Part shown: positions 1 to 10,000 of the stretch, piece by piece
Layout: every line of letters starts with the position of its first letter
Numbering within the stretch: the stretch's first letter is position 1
Source: Paraburkholderia ginsengiterrae
GTDB lineage: Bacteria > Pseudomonadota > Gammaproteobacteria > Burkholderiales > Burkholderiaceae
Direction of reading: 5' to 3'
DNA: 64,000 bases
Assembly: GCF_001645125.1 (NCBI RefSeq)
Contig: NZ_LXKA01000371.1
Span: forward strand, 1-64,000
Translations under genes and position numbers: made by a program
Notes under the pieces: model-generated
Told to the model about the DNA's origin: nothing
Database searches by the model: none
What the model saw: only the letters and a program-made list of their open reading frames with translations

Positions 1-610
1 GAAATCGCTTTACGTGGCGGCGTCGTTTATCGAGGTCACGGGGCGGCTCGGCGGCGAAGACGTCACCATCGAGCGGCCTATCGAATTCTTCATTCCCACC
101 GGGCAGCGCGACGAATCGCAGCAATGGATCACGGCGACCATGCGTTCGCTGTCGCTGGCGGCGCGCGGCGGTTTTGTCGCGCGCAACTTGCAGGACATGC
201 GCAAAGTCTCGTGGGATCGCGGGCAGGTCCGCCTTGGCGAAGTGCAGCGTCTCGACGGGCATCGCACGCCGCGCTGGCACGATTCGGAAGTGGCCGCCCT
301 CGCCTTTGCGATCCAGCAGATCCTGCACCGGCGCGGTTTCCTCGATGCAGAAGGCAATCAGGTGCCCTCGCGCATGCTGGCGCGCTTGCCGCGTGGACAG
401 ATGAAGGCCGAGACGGCGTTGTCGGCGGATTTCGGGCTTCGCCCGCACCCGGCCGAAGCGGACGCCGCCGCGTCGATGCTGCATGGCGGCTCGCAAGGAC
501 TGCATACGATGCTCGGTCGCAAATGCGGATCGTGCGGGGCGAACGCGGTGATTCGCAAGGACGGTTGCGACTTTTGCACGGCGTGCGGGGAAGTGGGCGC
601 GTGCGGGTGA
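1..610 (+). CDS. nrdJ: Class II (B12-dependent) ribonucleotide reductase, C-terminal part
   Basis: The frame is open to the left edge, so only the last ~200 residues of a larger protein are visible. Class II reductases make deoxyribonucleotides in the cytoplasm using adenosylcobalamin. The visible part has a TSCPD-like region followed by a cysteine-rich tail: CGSCG, then CDFCTACG, then a final GACG. This is the usual ending of NrdJ-type enzymes, where the last cysteines relay electrons to the active site. The gene is followed by a tract of short direct repeats and then a strong hairpin terminator, and it looks like backbone rather than island DNA. A stand-alone TSCPD-domain protein is possible but less likely. 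Confidence 0.8.
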   Translation, partial: KSLYVAASFIEVTGRLGGEDVTIERPIEFFIPTGQRDESQQWITATMRSLSLAARGGFVARNLQDMRKVSWDRGQVRLGEVQRLDGHRTPRWHDSEVAALAFAIQQILHRRGFLDAEGNQVPSRMLARLPRGQMKAETALSADFGLRPHPAEADAAASMLHGGSQGLHTMLGRKCGSCGANAVIRKDGCDFCTACGEVGACG

Positions 611-649
611 GTGCGGATGAGTGCGGCCGCCACGTGCTGTGGGGTGCAC

Positions 650-705
650 CATAAAATGAAATATCGACCGCATAAAATGAAATGCCCAACCGCATAAAGT
701 GAAAT
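650..705. repeat. Three short direct repeats (CATAAAATGAAAT-like)
   Basis: The 13-mer CATAAAATGAAAT occurs at 650-662 and 671-683, and as CATAAAGTGAAAT at 693-705, at 21-22 bp spacing (about two helical turns). They lie between the reductase stop and its terminator. Repeated units of this kind occur at the ends of IS21-type elements and as phased regulator boxes. No transposase lies beside them, so the role is unknown. Confidence 0.55.
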
Positions 706-743
706 ATTGCATTTCGTGCAATGTTCAAGCGAATGGCCGTCCC

Positions 744-774
744 GCGCCCGCCTGCTACGCAGGCGGGCGCTTTT
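744..774 (+). terminator. Rho-independent terminator after the reductase gene
   Basis: An 11-bp GC-rich stem (GCGCCCGCCTG at 744-754 pairing with 760-770) has a 5-nt loop and is followed directly by TTTT. It is oriented to end transcription of the ribonucleotide reductase gene about 135 bp upstream. Confidence 0.75.
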
Positions 775-1395
775 AAATCGGCTTCCATCTCACCCGTTAT
801 CACCGTTGCCGCCCACGCGACCGCAGATGCCACGCACCGTGCTTGGTTAGGCTTTTCACGATTGGAGCTGTGCCAACCCTGATCAGAGGATCGGCCCGAG
901 GCGATATCCCGCGGTCTCCCGAGATGCCTCGCGCGTCATGGTCAAACCGTCATCTGCACGATTTTCCTGAACGGGATCGTGTCCCATGTGGACTCCCGGC
1001 AACGCCGTCGCCGGACAAAGTGGCTGCCCTGTGATCCGAGGAGAGCGTCGCCCGGTCTGGATGCATCGGGGCTCTACTGGAAGGTCAAGGCCGGATCTCT
1101 GGAGATGGCCTCTGCGATGCCCGCGAGCGACACGCTGCGCGTCTGGTTCTCGACTGCACCTCGGCTCACTGGCTAAGACATCTCTCGGGCAAAACGCTCG
1201 AAATTGATGAAAGATCCCGCTGCTGATCGCGGGAACTGCTTGGTCACGAGTCCATGCTGACATCCGCAGGTTATCGCCAGGCCGACTTCTCCCAGTTGCG
1301 CGAAATCAAGCTGAGCAGCTTCACGCTGCGATCCTCAAACGATGCGCCACAGCCAGAGCAGCAGTTCACACGTTGAGAAGATTGAGCTGCCCGCT
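775..1395. other. Stretch without a recognisable gene
   Basis: I see no convincing coding region here on either strand. The open frames are GC-driven and match no family I know. It probably marks the junction between backbone and island and may contain unrecognisable gene debris. Confidence 0.5.
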
Positions 1396-1422
1396 GCCCA
1401 CTTTTCACAGTGAAAAGTGGGC
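1396..1422. repeat. Perfect 27-bp palindrome
   Basis: Arms GCCCACTTTTCAC (1396-1408) and its exact complement (1410-1422) flank a single central A. It lies 20 bp past the stop of the XRE regulator gene. There is no T-run, so it is not a classic terminator. It could be an operator, or the relic of an IS end. Confidence 0.55.
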
Positions 1423-1442
1423 GTGAGTCATGGGTATACCGT

Positions 1443-1694
1443 TCACGTCCCCCGTTGTCGTCGTGGTGGTGGAGGTGACAGTAGCTCGCCGACGTCTCTC
1501 CCAAGAGCATGGGCAAGGGCGGCAAGAATCAGCAGTGAGGGATTTCCAACAGACCGCTCAATCTGACTCACGTAGGTTCGATCGACGTCAGCCTCTAGGC
1601 TCAGGCCCTCCTGGGAGAGCGCACGGTCTCGCCGGAACGTTTTAATGTTGATCGCGAGATGCTGTCGTAGCGTCTCATAGTCGCGTTGCTTCAT
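1443..1694 (-). CDS. Small XRE-family helix-turn-helix regulator
   Basis: An 83-residue protein made almost entirely of a lambda-repressor-like DNA-binding fold. The helix-turn-helix includes LSQEGLSLEADVDRTYVSQI, and a conserved ending (NPSLLILAALAHALG) fills residues ~10-72. A short Pro/Arg tail has no clear role. Such stand-alone XRE proteins usually repress a neighbouring operon or a mobile element. It is transcribed divergently from the hypothetical gene that starts at 1770, so it may control that gene. A perfect palindrome sits just past its stop. Confidence 0.8.
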   Translation of the reverse strand: MKQRDYETLRQHLAINIKTFRRDRALSQEGLSLEADVDRTYVSQIERSVGNPSLLILAALAHALGRDVGELLSPPPPRRQRGT

Positions 1695-1769
1695 TTATCG
1701 AAGCGTGACTATGTCGAGACCTGTGGTCCACGGGATATAATCTACAATTCGAATTTTTGTGAGTTCAAG

Positions 1770-2216
1770 ATGTTGTTGACCCATGCCCAGTGGGCCGAGT
1801 CAAATCCGGCAAAACAGAAACTTTCCGCCCCCCACCGTTCGTGGCGATGCGTTGGCATTTCCGCCGAGTCACCAGTCTTTTTTGTTGACCTCCTCTGGGG
1901 AGCTGACAATCAGGATCAGGCAATTCGAAGTGTGCTGGTATCTTCGCCCGAAGAGCTAATTGAGCTCGTGACGGAGATGGGATCGGAGCGCTGTCGCGTG
2001 TTCCATTTGAGCCTTGCCGATGGCCATCGTAACGAGTTCCCATTCCTGTCTGAAGTCATGGCACTGAGGAGTCACCGGGAGCCCGGAAGCTCAATAAAAT
2101 GGTACGTCTATAGAGATGCGCAAGGTTGTCAGCACGCGTGCTTTTCCTGGTCTCCACGCCCGGATGAGACTTCGGTGTGGGAAGATGAGCTTGTATTTGA
2201 CACCCGTGCGCTGTAA
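1770..2216 (+). CDS. Hypothetical protein divergent from the XRE gene
   Basis: I do not recognise this protein. From the ATG at 1770 it has 148 residues with a mixed alpha/beta composition and no membrane segment or signal peptide. The frame is open further upstream to 1686, but that extension overlaps the start of the XRE gene, so the shorter form is preferred. The arrangement suggests control by the XRE protein. Its codon use and even spread of charged and hydrophobic residues make it look like a real gene, but no motif supports a function. Confidence 0.45.
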   Translation: MLLTHAQWAESNPAKQKLSAPHRSWRCVGISAESPVFFVDLLWGADNQDQAIRSVLVSSPEELIELVTEMGSERCRVFHLSLADGHRNEFPFLSEVMALRSHREPGSSIKWYVYRDAQGCQHACFSWSPRPDETSVWEDELVFDTRAL

Positions 2217-2269
2217 TACTGCCAGCTTCGTCGAAGATGCGACTTGCCAGCCAATAGAAGGAGCGCGAA

Positions 2270-2473
2270 ATGATGAGCGTTGCTCGGTGTCTATTTCTGC
2301 GTGTCCAGGACAGGGAAGCCTTCGTCGCGCTGTCAGCCCTGGTGGCCGGTGTCGCCGGGTCGATCGCCACGCTGGTCACCGTGGCCATGATGATGGCTGG
2401 GGTACTGAAGGAGCCGCTCTGCCCACTAAGGCATTTTACGGCGCGGCTCCTACACCCACTTGGCTCGTCCTAA
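2270..2473 (+). CDS. Possible small membrane protein
   Basis: A 67-codon frame begins with ATGATG, preceded at 6 nt by AGAAGGAG (2256-2263), the clearest ribosome binding site in this part of the window. Residues ~18-44 form one strongly hydrophobic segment (VALSALVAGVAGSIATLVTV and onward), consistent with a single transmembrane helix. The C-terminal part is Leu/Pro/Arg-rich and looks less natural, so the end may be corrupted. No family recognised. Confidence 0.35.
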   Translation: MMSVARCLFLRVQDREAFVALSALVAGVAGSIATLVTVAMMMAGVLKEPLCPLRHFTARLLHPLGSS

Positions 2474-2527
2474 ACTTATTCAGTCAGGCCGAGTGTTCAA
2501 GGTGGCTGTCAGATAATAGGCTGCGAC

Positions 2528-3424
2528 ATGATCGAACTCACCCAGATTACCGAAAAATATCAGCCACCTTATATCGAGAAGCATTTTAGCTCTCTTGAAG
2601 GGCTGCACATATTCTCGGTCCAATTCTTCAAGGACGTCGCAGATATTTATGATGTGCTCACGCGGATGCGCAACGTCGAGCGTAATCCAACCGGATATTC
2701 GATCGATGACGCGCCTATCCTCGGGCTCCTCGTCCGCATCTGCAAGCTTCTCAAGGAATGCGTGAAGTATCACGAGCAGGATAACGCGGAAGTTATCGCG
2801 ATCTTCGAGCGCCCTCTCATCGAAGCGACGACGATCGCCAGCTATCTGATGCTAAACGACGACGCCGCGATCGCCGACTACCGCAAGTGCTCTTACAAGG
2901 ATCGGCTTAGGGTTCTCAGGGAAATGGAGAATGGATCGGCCTTCTTCGACACGAAGGCGGGGAAGCGCTTGCTCGCTGCCGTCAAAGACAAGATGGATTT
3001 TGAAGGCCTGACCAAGGATGATTTTGCGGAACAGAAGAAAAATAAATGGCGGCTTCAGGGCAAAAGCTTCCGGGACATTTTCGCCGAAATTGAGCATGAT
3101 GATCTCTATCCGGCCACTTATGGAATGATGTCTGAATCAATCCACGGCTCTTGGAATGAGTCTATGGATTGGGGATTGGTGCGCAACGAAGACGGCACTT
3201 TCTCCGCCTTCACCGACTACCATCCCGCTGACATCAGATACGTGACACCGATCATCAATTTTACAATTAAGCCTTTCCAGCTATGGCTCCAGCGTGTCGA
3301 CCTGTCCGATGATAATTTAAAAGGTACGATAAACTGGATTGAGCGGGTGAATACACGTCTCTTTCACACATTTGATAGCCTGTATGACGGTGGCTACGAT
3401 GCCAGGAAGACCAATGAGCCTTAA
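2528..3424 (+). CDS. DUF5677-family protein
   Basis: A 298-residue soluble protein, mainly helical. It resembles the DUF5677 family, with a central FERPLIEATTIASYLMLND segment (the family usually has R-P-L-x-E-A) and a later SESIHGSWNE segment. No biochemical role is established that I know of; members often sit in defence islands and may be HEPN-like. It is followed by a gene-poor stretch and then a convergent PLD-type nuclease gene. The start has only a weak ribosome site. The family call is from memory of its conserved blocks. Confidence 0.65.
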   Translation: MIELTQITEKYQPPYIEKHFSSLEGLHIFSVQFFKDVADIYDVLTRMRNVERNPTGYSIDDAPILGLLVRICKLLKECVKYHEQDNAEVIAIFERPLIEATTIASYLMLNDDAAIADYRKCSYKDRLRVLREMENGSAFFDTKAGKRLLAAVKDKMDFEGLTKDDFAEQKKNKWRLQGKSFRDIFAEIEHDDLYPATYGMMSESIHGSWNESMDWGLVRNEDGTFSAFTDYHPADIRYVTPIINFTIKPFQLWLQRVDLSDDNLKGTINWIERVNTRLFHTFDSLYDGGYDARKTNEP

Positions 3425-3747
3425 TCGTGTTTTTCTGATTTAATCTGCTCATCCCTGTCCTCGGTGGCATGGACGCTGCGACGTCGCCAGCGGCGACGTT
3501 CGGAAGGAATTCCTTCTTCGACGACAGTGTTCACGTGTCCGCTTATTCGTTTAGGTGGACACGATACTCCCAGGTGCTTTACCGGACTTCAAGATGGCTT
3601 GTCCGGCCGCTTACCATTGAACGGTCGATCGATGCGTGTATGCCTAAACGGCGATTCGCAGACTTCACTGTTCGATGGAGGGGAAAGTCTAGAATCGCCG
3701 CACAGCCAAGCGAGTCTCAGCGAACCGCCGAAACAGAAGTTTATGCG
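3425..3747. other. Gene-poor spacer between convergent genes
   Basis: No convincing gene is seen between the DUF5677 gene and the PLD-type gene, which converge here. The overlapping open frames on the plus strand do not resemble proteins I know. Confidence 0.4.
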
Positions 3748-4530
3748 TCAGCTGATACATGCACCAGTGTTATAGTCGATCTCCGGTGCAGCATATTCGC
3801 TTCTCCAATCCAACTGTTCTGATACTTCTATTAATTGTGCCCACTCGGCGCAGTATGCTTCCGCGAGAGTGGCGTCTTCGATGAAAAGCGCGTTTTCCAA
3901 TGACGCTTTTCCGTTCTTGGTTACGTTGTAAGAGCCGGTCCAGACTGCATATGGCTGATATGGCCAAGCTCCCTCAACAACTTCGGGATCTGTCTCGTCT
4001 TTCGCTCGCAAAAAAACGAAGAACTTGTGGTGCATGCGAGGCATTGCTGATTCCGTCCCCCTCCGATGACCGATACATCGGATTCCGACATCGTGCAATG
4101 GATGCCCATGGCCGACAGGATCCTCAGTCGTTCGTGTCTCCAGCCAGCCTGCCCCCCAATGACCAGGCGCACGGATGGGAGATAGAGCTTCATAGTAGGC
4201 GTGCAGTTCAGTTTTCCAATCCGCGGGCAAGGGATCGAGGTCCGGCCGCAGAAAATCCTCTTTTTGGACGATGACCGATGCCGCCTGTTTCGACGCTAGC
4301 GCATTCAACACGCGTAAGCTCGTGAGCCACGCAACACATCCGACGACTGCATCTGCACTTTGGATATGCCGAATCAATGGGCTTTCCAGATCACGGAAAT
4401 AGCACGCGGACTTTGTGCTTCTCGCCAATTCCACTTCAACGGACAGGTTCGCCAAAGGGACGTCTTCGGTGTTGTCTCCCATGTCGGTTTGACGCCGCTT
4501 AAGAGTATTGAGGTCTTGACGGTGACTCAT
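3748..4530 (-). CDS. Phospholipase D-family nuclease-like protein
   Basis: A 260-residue protein with one PLD-type half-site. The H-x-K pair is in RMHHKFFVF (H167, K169), followed by a TGSYNVTKNG loop (N202) and an SLENALFI segment (E212), the order seen in PLD nucleases of the helicase-associated type. One half-site means it would have to dimerise to form an active site. The N-terminal half lacks a clear second HKD. No signal peptide. PLD proteins of this size are frequent effectors in defence islands. It stands alone: the DUF5677 gene converges on it and an IS5 relic lies upstream. Confidence 0.65.
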   Translation of the reverse strand: MSHRQDLNTLKRRQTDMGDNTEDVPLANLSVEVELARSTKSACYFRDLESPLIRHIQSADAVVGCVAWLTSLRVLNALASKQAASVIVQKEDFLRPDLDPLPADWKTELHAYYEALSPIRAPGHWGAGWLETRTTEDPVGHGHPLHDVGIRCIGHRRGTESAMPRMHHKFFVFLRAKDETDPEVVEGAWPYQPYAVWTGSYNVTKNGKASLENALFIEDATLAEAYCAEWAQLIEVSEQLDWRSEYAAPEIDYNTGACIS

Positions 4531-4876
4531 AGCTGTTCAATTAATCTATGAAGGGGGACGATGAATTCCCAACGTCCGAGCCTTACGAAAAGGTGAGCGT
4601 TGGCGGTTATGATCACTCGATCATACTCAGACCGAATGGCCTAGCAGGACAGATACGCGACACTTGAGGAGCGTTTTATCTAATAAAGGTGTCTAATGTT
4701 CGCTTGGTTCTCACAGATTGCAGTACTAGCATTTCAACCAGTGCATACGACGTCCGACTTGTATTATCGGACGCGATTTGAAAAACTTGAGCCAAGATTT
4801 GTCAGCATTGGTGATTGCGTAATATGCATAGTTGAGGAGAGTCCGTTGACTGTGCGCAACCGCCGCTCAAAGATTC
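4531..4876. other. Intergenic stretch before the IS5 relic
   Basis: No recognised gene. A 39-codon plus-strand frame (4548-4667) begins just after the PLD gene start but matches nothing known to me. The right end probably adjoins the truncation point of the IS5-family fragment. Confidence 0.35.
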
Positions 4877-5467
4877 AAGCTGGTGCGACTTCGAGTGCAC
4901 GAATCGAGCACGGACAGCCAGGCGAACCTGTTTCGCAAGAGTCGGCGTACCGGTGCGCTGCTTTGCTACATCGGGCATCTGCTCACGGATAACCGGCATG
5001 GTCTGATGGTGATCGCTCAGGTGACGCAGGCCAGCGGTACGGCCGAACGTGAAGTTGCGGCAGAAATGCTCGCCGACGCAGCGCGAGCTGCCAGCCCCCC
5101 ATTGCGGTTGTGTCCGACAAGAACTACGACACGGCGGGCTTCATGGCGAGTTGCCACGCCAACCGTGTGAGGTCGCATGTGGCCCAAAATGACGGCCGCG
5201 CGGGCGGCTCGGCGATTGACGGTCGCACGACACGCTAGCTGCTACGCCATCAGCCAACGCAAACGCAAACGCATCGAGCAGGTCTTCGGCTGGGGCAGGA
5301 CGATCGGCCGGATTCGTCAGGCGATGAATCGCGGCTGCGAGCGGGTCGAGCAGTTGTTCCTCCTGACTCAGGCGGCCTACAACCTCACGCGCATGCGTAC
5401 GCTCGCAGCCAGAGCAGCGTTGACGCGCAAAGCAGCGTTGAGACGGCGTTGGTTCCACCTGAATTAA
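4877..5467 (+). pseudogene. IS5-family transposase remnant (5' truncated, frameshifted)
   Basis: This holds the C-terminal half of an IS5-type DDE transposase in pieces. The first part (from ~4880) reads HESSTDSQANLFRKS and GTAEREVAAEML. A middle part, in another frame from ~5104, reads AVVSDKNYDTAGFMA and SHVAQNDGRAGGSAIDG and ends at TAG 5236-5238. The last part, back in the first frame, reads YAISQRKRKRIEQVFGWG and QAAYNLTRMRTLAA. The YAISQRKRKRIE block carries the IS5 Y-R-E signature with the third catalytic acid. Two frame changes and a missing N-terminus show that it is dead. I saw no terminal inverted repeats. Confidence 0.85.
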
Positions 5468-5634
5468 GGATGCTCAGTATCAATTCGACACGGACCAAAC
5501 CGACGCGGCGGTTCTTTGGAAATGGATTCCTCGCGCTAGTGAGGTGTATTTCAACGGCCTGCTAGAGCCCAAATTTCCCGACTGGTTGATGCGCAAAGTT
5601 CGCCAGACACCACACTCCTAGAACGAACACTACC

Positions 5635-7071
5635 TTATTGGCCCGCGCGCATCTCATGGGCCACACTTTTTGCAAGATCCTCCATAACGCGCTGCACAAC
5701 CGAGGCGTCGAATGAGAGGAAACCGAGCGGCACAGGTATCCCATTGTTCGCCTTAATCGGTGCGTGCACCAGCACTGCGGCAACCAGACCCGGAACTAAA
5801 AAAACCTCGACGGACGGTGCAATTGAGGCTTGTTCGGCGAGGAACTGATGGTGATCAAAAGCTTCTACGAGGTAGCGCGGCAGCGGCTTGCGACTTATCG
5901 CAGTCGCACCGACCTGTTGAGCTTCGGCGTCTCCCAAAGGCTGCGGCAACAGCAGATGCGCAATGCTGTTCAGTGTGGCAGGAAGAGCCCTTGTATGACC
6001 CCAACGTACTTCCGGAACTATCCATTGGATTTCCGGAATTGGTGGTTTGCCTGCGCACCTTTCAAGTGCATATCTGACTGCACTGTGCAGACGCTCATTG
6101 TTTGTCGAAGTAAATAGCGTTCCCAGCAAGGGAACCGTTGGGCGATCGGAACGTAGCTCCCCTGCCCGAGCCGCCGCCGTGTGGAAATACCGTTCGACCG
6201 CGAGCCCGTCGCGACGCATGAACTCCCGAAGAAAATCCGGCGCCCATGTCGTCAGTAGCTGATAACCCTGAATATCGTCCGCTCGCTTGCTGACTTTCAG
6301 CGTCTCCATGAACGCGGTGACGGACTCCACCACGGTATAACGATCCTCGAGTTGCTGAGCCTCTCGCCAGTTAGACAGGTCGGCTTCAGCTGCATGAGGT
6401 CGGCCAGTCGAAGCGGTGACGGTGATTGGAACAATCGTCGAAAATCGGTCTCCGGCAACCACATGATCGATTGAATAGAGGGTTGGCTTTTTGCTGGCGA
6501 GTTTCCGGTCCGATGACAGGAACAGCTCGGAAAAGTGCGTCCGGAACGCTTTGGGCACACGTTGCCTCGCGTTTGCGACTACCTCGACGTCCAAAACCGG
6601 AAGCTCATCAAGCTTCATGGCGAACACGCTAAGTCCGCGAAGTTCAACCGGACACAAAGAAAGCAGATCGAACGACACGCTCTCAGTCCGCTTTTCGACT
6701 GCGTAAATTGCCGGCGACTGCTGATCTTCGAGAAAGAGACTTTGTCCAGAAGGCGTGAGCCACGCTTGTCCGTCTGAGCGGGAGACGTAGTCCCGCGACG
6801 TAACCTCTTCGAGCACGAAAGACAATTCCCGTTGGTTGAAACCGAAAAAGCTGGCTATATCGGCTTCCAGAATGCCATCCGCCGCGTGTAGCAGACGAAG
6901 CAGGAACTCACTTGTTGGTGATATCGAACCACGCTCAGATACCTTGTACGACACAGTAAAGCGACGGCACGGAAGCAGCACATCGATCGAGTCCAGGACG
7001 ATTACCTGTTCGTCAATTGAACCAGTAGCACGGGACGGTAGCTTGAGTATTGGGCGATTTGTCTGTGTCAT
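5635..7071 (-). CDS. Uncharacterised partner of the NERD-kinase-helicase
   Basis: A 478-residue soluble protein that I do not recognise. Residues ~53-113 look like a winged helix-turn-helix (TSEFLLRLLHAADGILEADI, then a turn and a basic wing ending in GQAWLTPSGQ). The remainder is a long alpha/beta region without catalytic motifs visible by eye. Its ATG overlaps the stop of the 1666-residue helicase gene by one base (TAATG), so the two are almost certainly co-translated and probably act together. It could bind DNA or sense the trigger for the helicase. It is the last gene of the unit; 167 bp separate its end from the IS5 relic. Confidence 0.7.
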   Translation of the reverse strand: MTQTNRPILKLPSRATGSIDEQVIVLDSIDVLLPCRRFTVSYKVSERGSISPTSEFLLRLLHAADGILEADIASFFGFNQRELSFVLEEVTSRDYVSRSDGQAWLTPSGQSLFLEDQQSPAIYAVEKRTESVSFDLLSLCPVELRGLSVFAMKLDELPVLDVEVVANARQRVPKAFRTHFSELFLSSDRKLASKKPTLYSIDHVVAGDRFSTIVPITVTASTGRPHAAEADLSNWREAQQLEDRYTVVESVTAFMETLKVSKRADDIQGYQLLTTWAPDFLREFMRRDGLAVERYFHTAAARAGELRSDRPTVPLLGTLFTSTNNERLHSAVRYALERCAGKPPIPEIQWIVPEVRWGHTRALPATLNSIAHLLLPQPLGDAEAQQVGATAISRKPLPRYLVEAFDHHQFLAEQASIAPSVEVFLVPGLVAAVLVHAPIKANNGIPVPLGFLSFDASVVQRVMEDLAKSVAHEMRAGQ

Positions 7072-10000
7072 TACGCGGCCCCCTTCACAGGCCTACGCGA
7101 TCGTCCTGATGACGCCGTGGAACGCTGAATAGCGTCCGTCTCTCTCAGCCCTCTGTACTCAACCCCGTCGATTTCCCGCGCATCGCCTCGGTCCATCTGC
7201 GTTTTGAATTCCTTGCGAACTTTCCCCATGGGACCGGTGGATCGCCAGCCTCGCATAGCACCAACTAACACCAGCCGATCCATCGCACGGCTGACGGCGA
7301 CATTCAACCTGTTGGGGCGCGACATAAAACCCTCGAGAATAGTGTTCGTTCCAGCTTCCACTCTCCCGTCGCAGTTATTTCGTACCAACGAAAGGATGAC
7401 GACCGGGTTCTCTTTACCCTGATAGCTGTCAACGGTGTCAATTTTGATTGTCGAACGCATGCCGTCGCTTATAAACGCACTGCGGAGCTTTTGACGAATC
7501 AGTTCACACTGCGCGCGATAGGTGCAGATAATACCGATAGCATGCGCGTGCTCGGTCTGTGTCTCAATCCATTCGCGAAACTTGGTGTGTTGATCCCACT
7601 CCTTAACAAGATCAACGATCAGCTCCGCTTCAATTGGATTGTTGATGGCGTATTTTCGACTGTCTGGTTCATTTTGATGACCAAGTTCACCAAATTTATC
7701 AGTCGTGAGCCACGCTAGCGGCTTATCGAGTGTAGCCGGAAGACACTCCCTTGGAATAATGGGATCGGTTCTGCCGTGCGTTAACGCACCGCCGTAGAAT
7801 GCTTCCGAGGCGATGCTCCCGATCGGCGACAGCATACGGTACTGTTCGGTGAGTGTTTCACCTGCCGCTGTTCCGTACCCTGAACCAAAAACTCGTTCAA
7901 AGTCGCTCATGACAACCTGACGTTCGGTGGTTGTGATTTTCTTTGCTACATGCTTTACCACCTCTGGACGATGTGTCGGTTCCAGCTGGCAATGATCTCC
8001 GACGAGGACGATCCAACGCCCGGCCTGCAACGGGACTGCCAATTCGCTTGCGGTGCATCGCGCGGCCTCGTCCACGACGACCAGGTCAAAGGAAGTGGAC
8101 GTCAATCCAAGCGAGGATCGCCCCAATCCGACACATGTACCGACGACAATTTGCCTGGTGCCGGCAAGAAATGTCTCGAACGTTCTCTCGCGAGTCGACA
8201 CGCTGCCGACAAAATCGCGCGCGAGATTCGCTATATCCCTGAAATGTTCCAGCTTTGCTGCGTTTGTAAATCCAGCTTGGCTTGCGATATCGAGCGCCAC
8301 ATCATCGAGGTCGTCCGCTGTGACGATGTCCTTGATGTCGAACGGATGCGAGAGTTTCTCGACCAACAATTCGAGTGTTTGACGCAGGCCGGATTCGCGC
8401 GGATCTGCAGACGAGCCCGACGATTCACCCTGGATTTGCTCCAGACGCTCAACGACTGGACGTATGAGTGTCTCGATAATGATCAGTTGCTCAAGGAGTT
8501 CATCCGGAATTCCGAGTACGCTTCCTGCCAAACGAAGACGTACCGACTGATCTGCCCGAAATCGATCCTTGAAAAGACTTTCAACCTTTCCTGTGTGATA
8601 AGCCATCAACCGTTCCGAAACGTTACTTTCATGCCCTACTCTTAGCAGACTTGGCGTTTCTCCCGCCTCATGAAAAAGTTTAACTACCGCTTCGGCTGCA
8701 CCATTCACTGCCTCGTGTGACTGGCTGGCCACGAGCACGTTGCGAGCCAACCCATGGGTGAGCGCGAAATGCACCAACGCTCCTATGAATCGCGTCTTTC
8801 CAGTTCCAGGTGGCCCCTGGAGCAAACCGACCGGCCGCGTCTCAAGGAGGTTCGAGAGCGCTTCTGCCTGGACCTTATTCAGCCCGTATCGCTCGGCCAG
8901 GTCAGATGGTTCGGCCGCCACGGGCCGTCTGGCAACCGAGTCCGCGCTTCTGCCATCGAAGACGTCAATAAGGTCGGGGTACCGTGCCTCGCGGGAAAGC
9001 AATCGCATAGTGGCGTCCCGCCGCCGCGAGCGACTCGTGATCTCAAAGTGACTTTCGAACCTCAAGCGCTGCCCGTCGGCTACTAACCCTTCCCCGGTTT
9101 TTCCGCCCCACTTGCGGACATCAATCTCAAGCTGGTCCGCCGTAGACGTGGTCAGGTCAAGCTGGCCGATGCGCGTCCATCGACCGCCTTTGTCCAATCG
9201 GCTGACTGTAACTGTGTCTTCCCGGCCGAAGTCAAACGTCCCGGACTCCAGATCGAACGGAATAATGTGTCGTTGCGTCTGAGGCTTATATGCGCTCGCA
9301 CCGGTCGCCTCACCCTCGATGACAAATTCGGCTTCCGAATCGATCAGGTGACGCCAAAGCGCCTGGACGTCGAGTTGTCCTGACCCGGACTGAGACGAAA
9401 TCTTCTCTTCAAGCTCGTCAGCTGAAACTTCGGACGGGGGTTCGACGTCTTCGCTGACGTCGTCTCCGGTGGATGCCTGACGGTCGGCCTCAGTATTGAG
9501 CGCCAGTGCGTAAGCCGCATCCCATGCTTCCGCGATATCCTTGTCGGATAGGACATTCTCGAGATCGCTGAAATCGTCTCGATCGGCAGCTACAAGCGTC
9601 AGCTCCGCCGCGATTGCGGCGAATTCCCATCGCGCAATACTCGTGATCTGTTTCTGGTCAATGGGTTCGCGGCGTACGGAAAGGGCTTGCCTCCGACCGT
9701 CCAGCTGAAAGATCAGTTGTTCGACTGCCCCGCGAACACGTAACTGCCTTCCCCCAGGCGTAATCCGGAACGCCAGAAATCCCTCGTCCGAGAGGAATGG
9801 ACGTGTATCAGTTACGCAAACGCGCAGGGTAATCTCACGGACAGCGTTGTCGGTGGTGGTGTCAAGAATGAAATCGAGGGCCTCTGCAAGAGGCAGTAAT
9901 GTTCCATTCTTCGGCGACTCGGTGCGGATTTTCAGAATGGCTTCATTAAGCCTCTCCAATCCGCCGGCTGCTAAGTTTGCTCGGGCGACAATTTCCTCGA

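Noticed and set aside
744-774. Attachment site at the hairpin after the reductase gene
   Set aside because: The stem with a following T-run is fully explained as a rho-independent terminator, and no second copy was seen.
4548-4667. 39-codon frame after the PLD gene
   Set aside because: No recognised relative and no convincing ribosome site.
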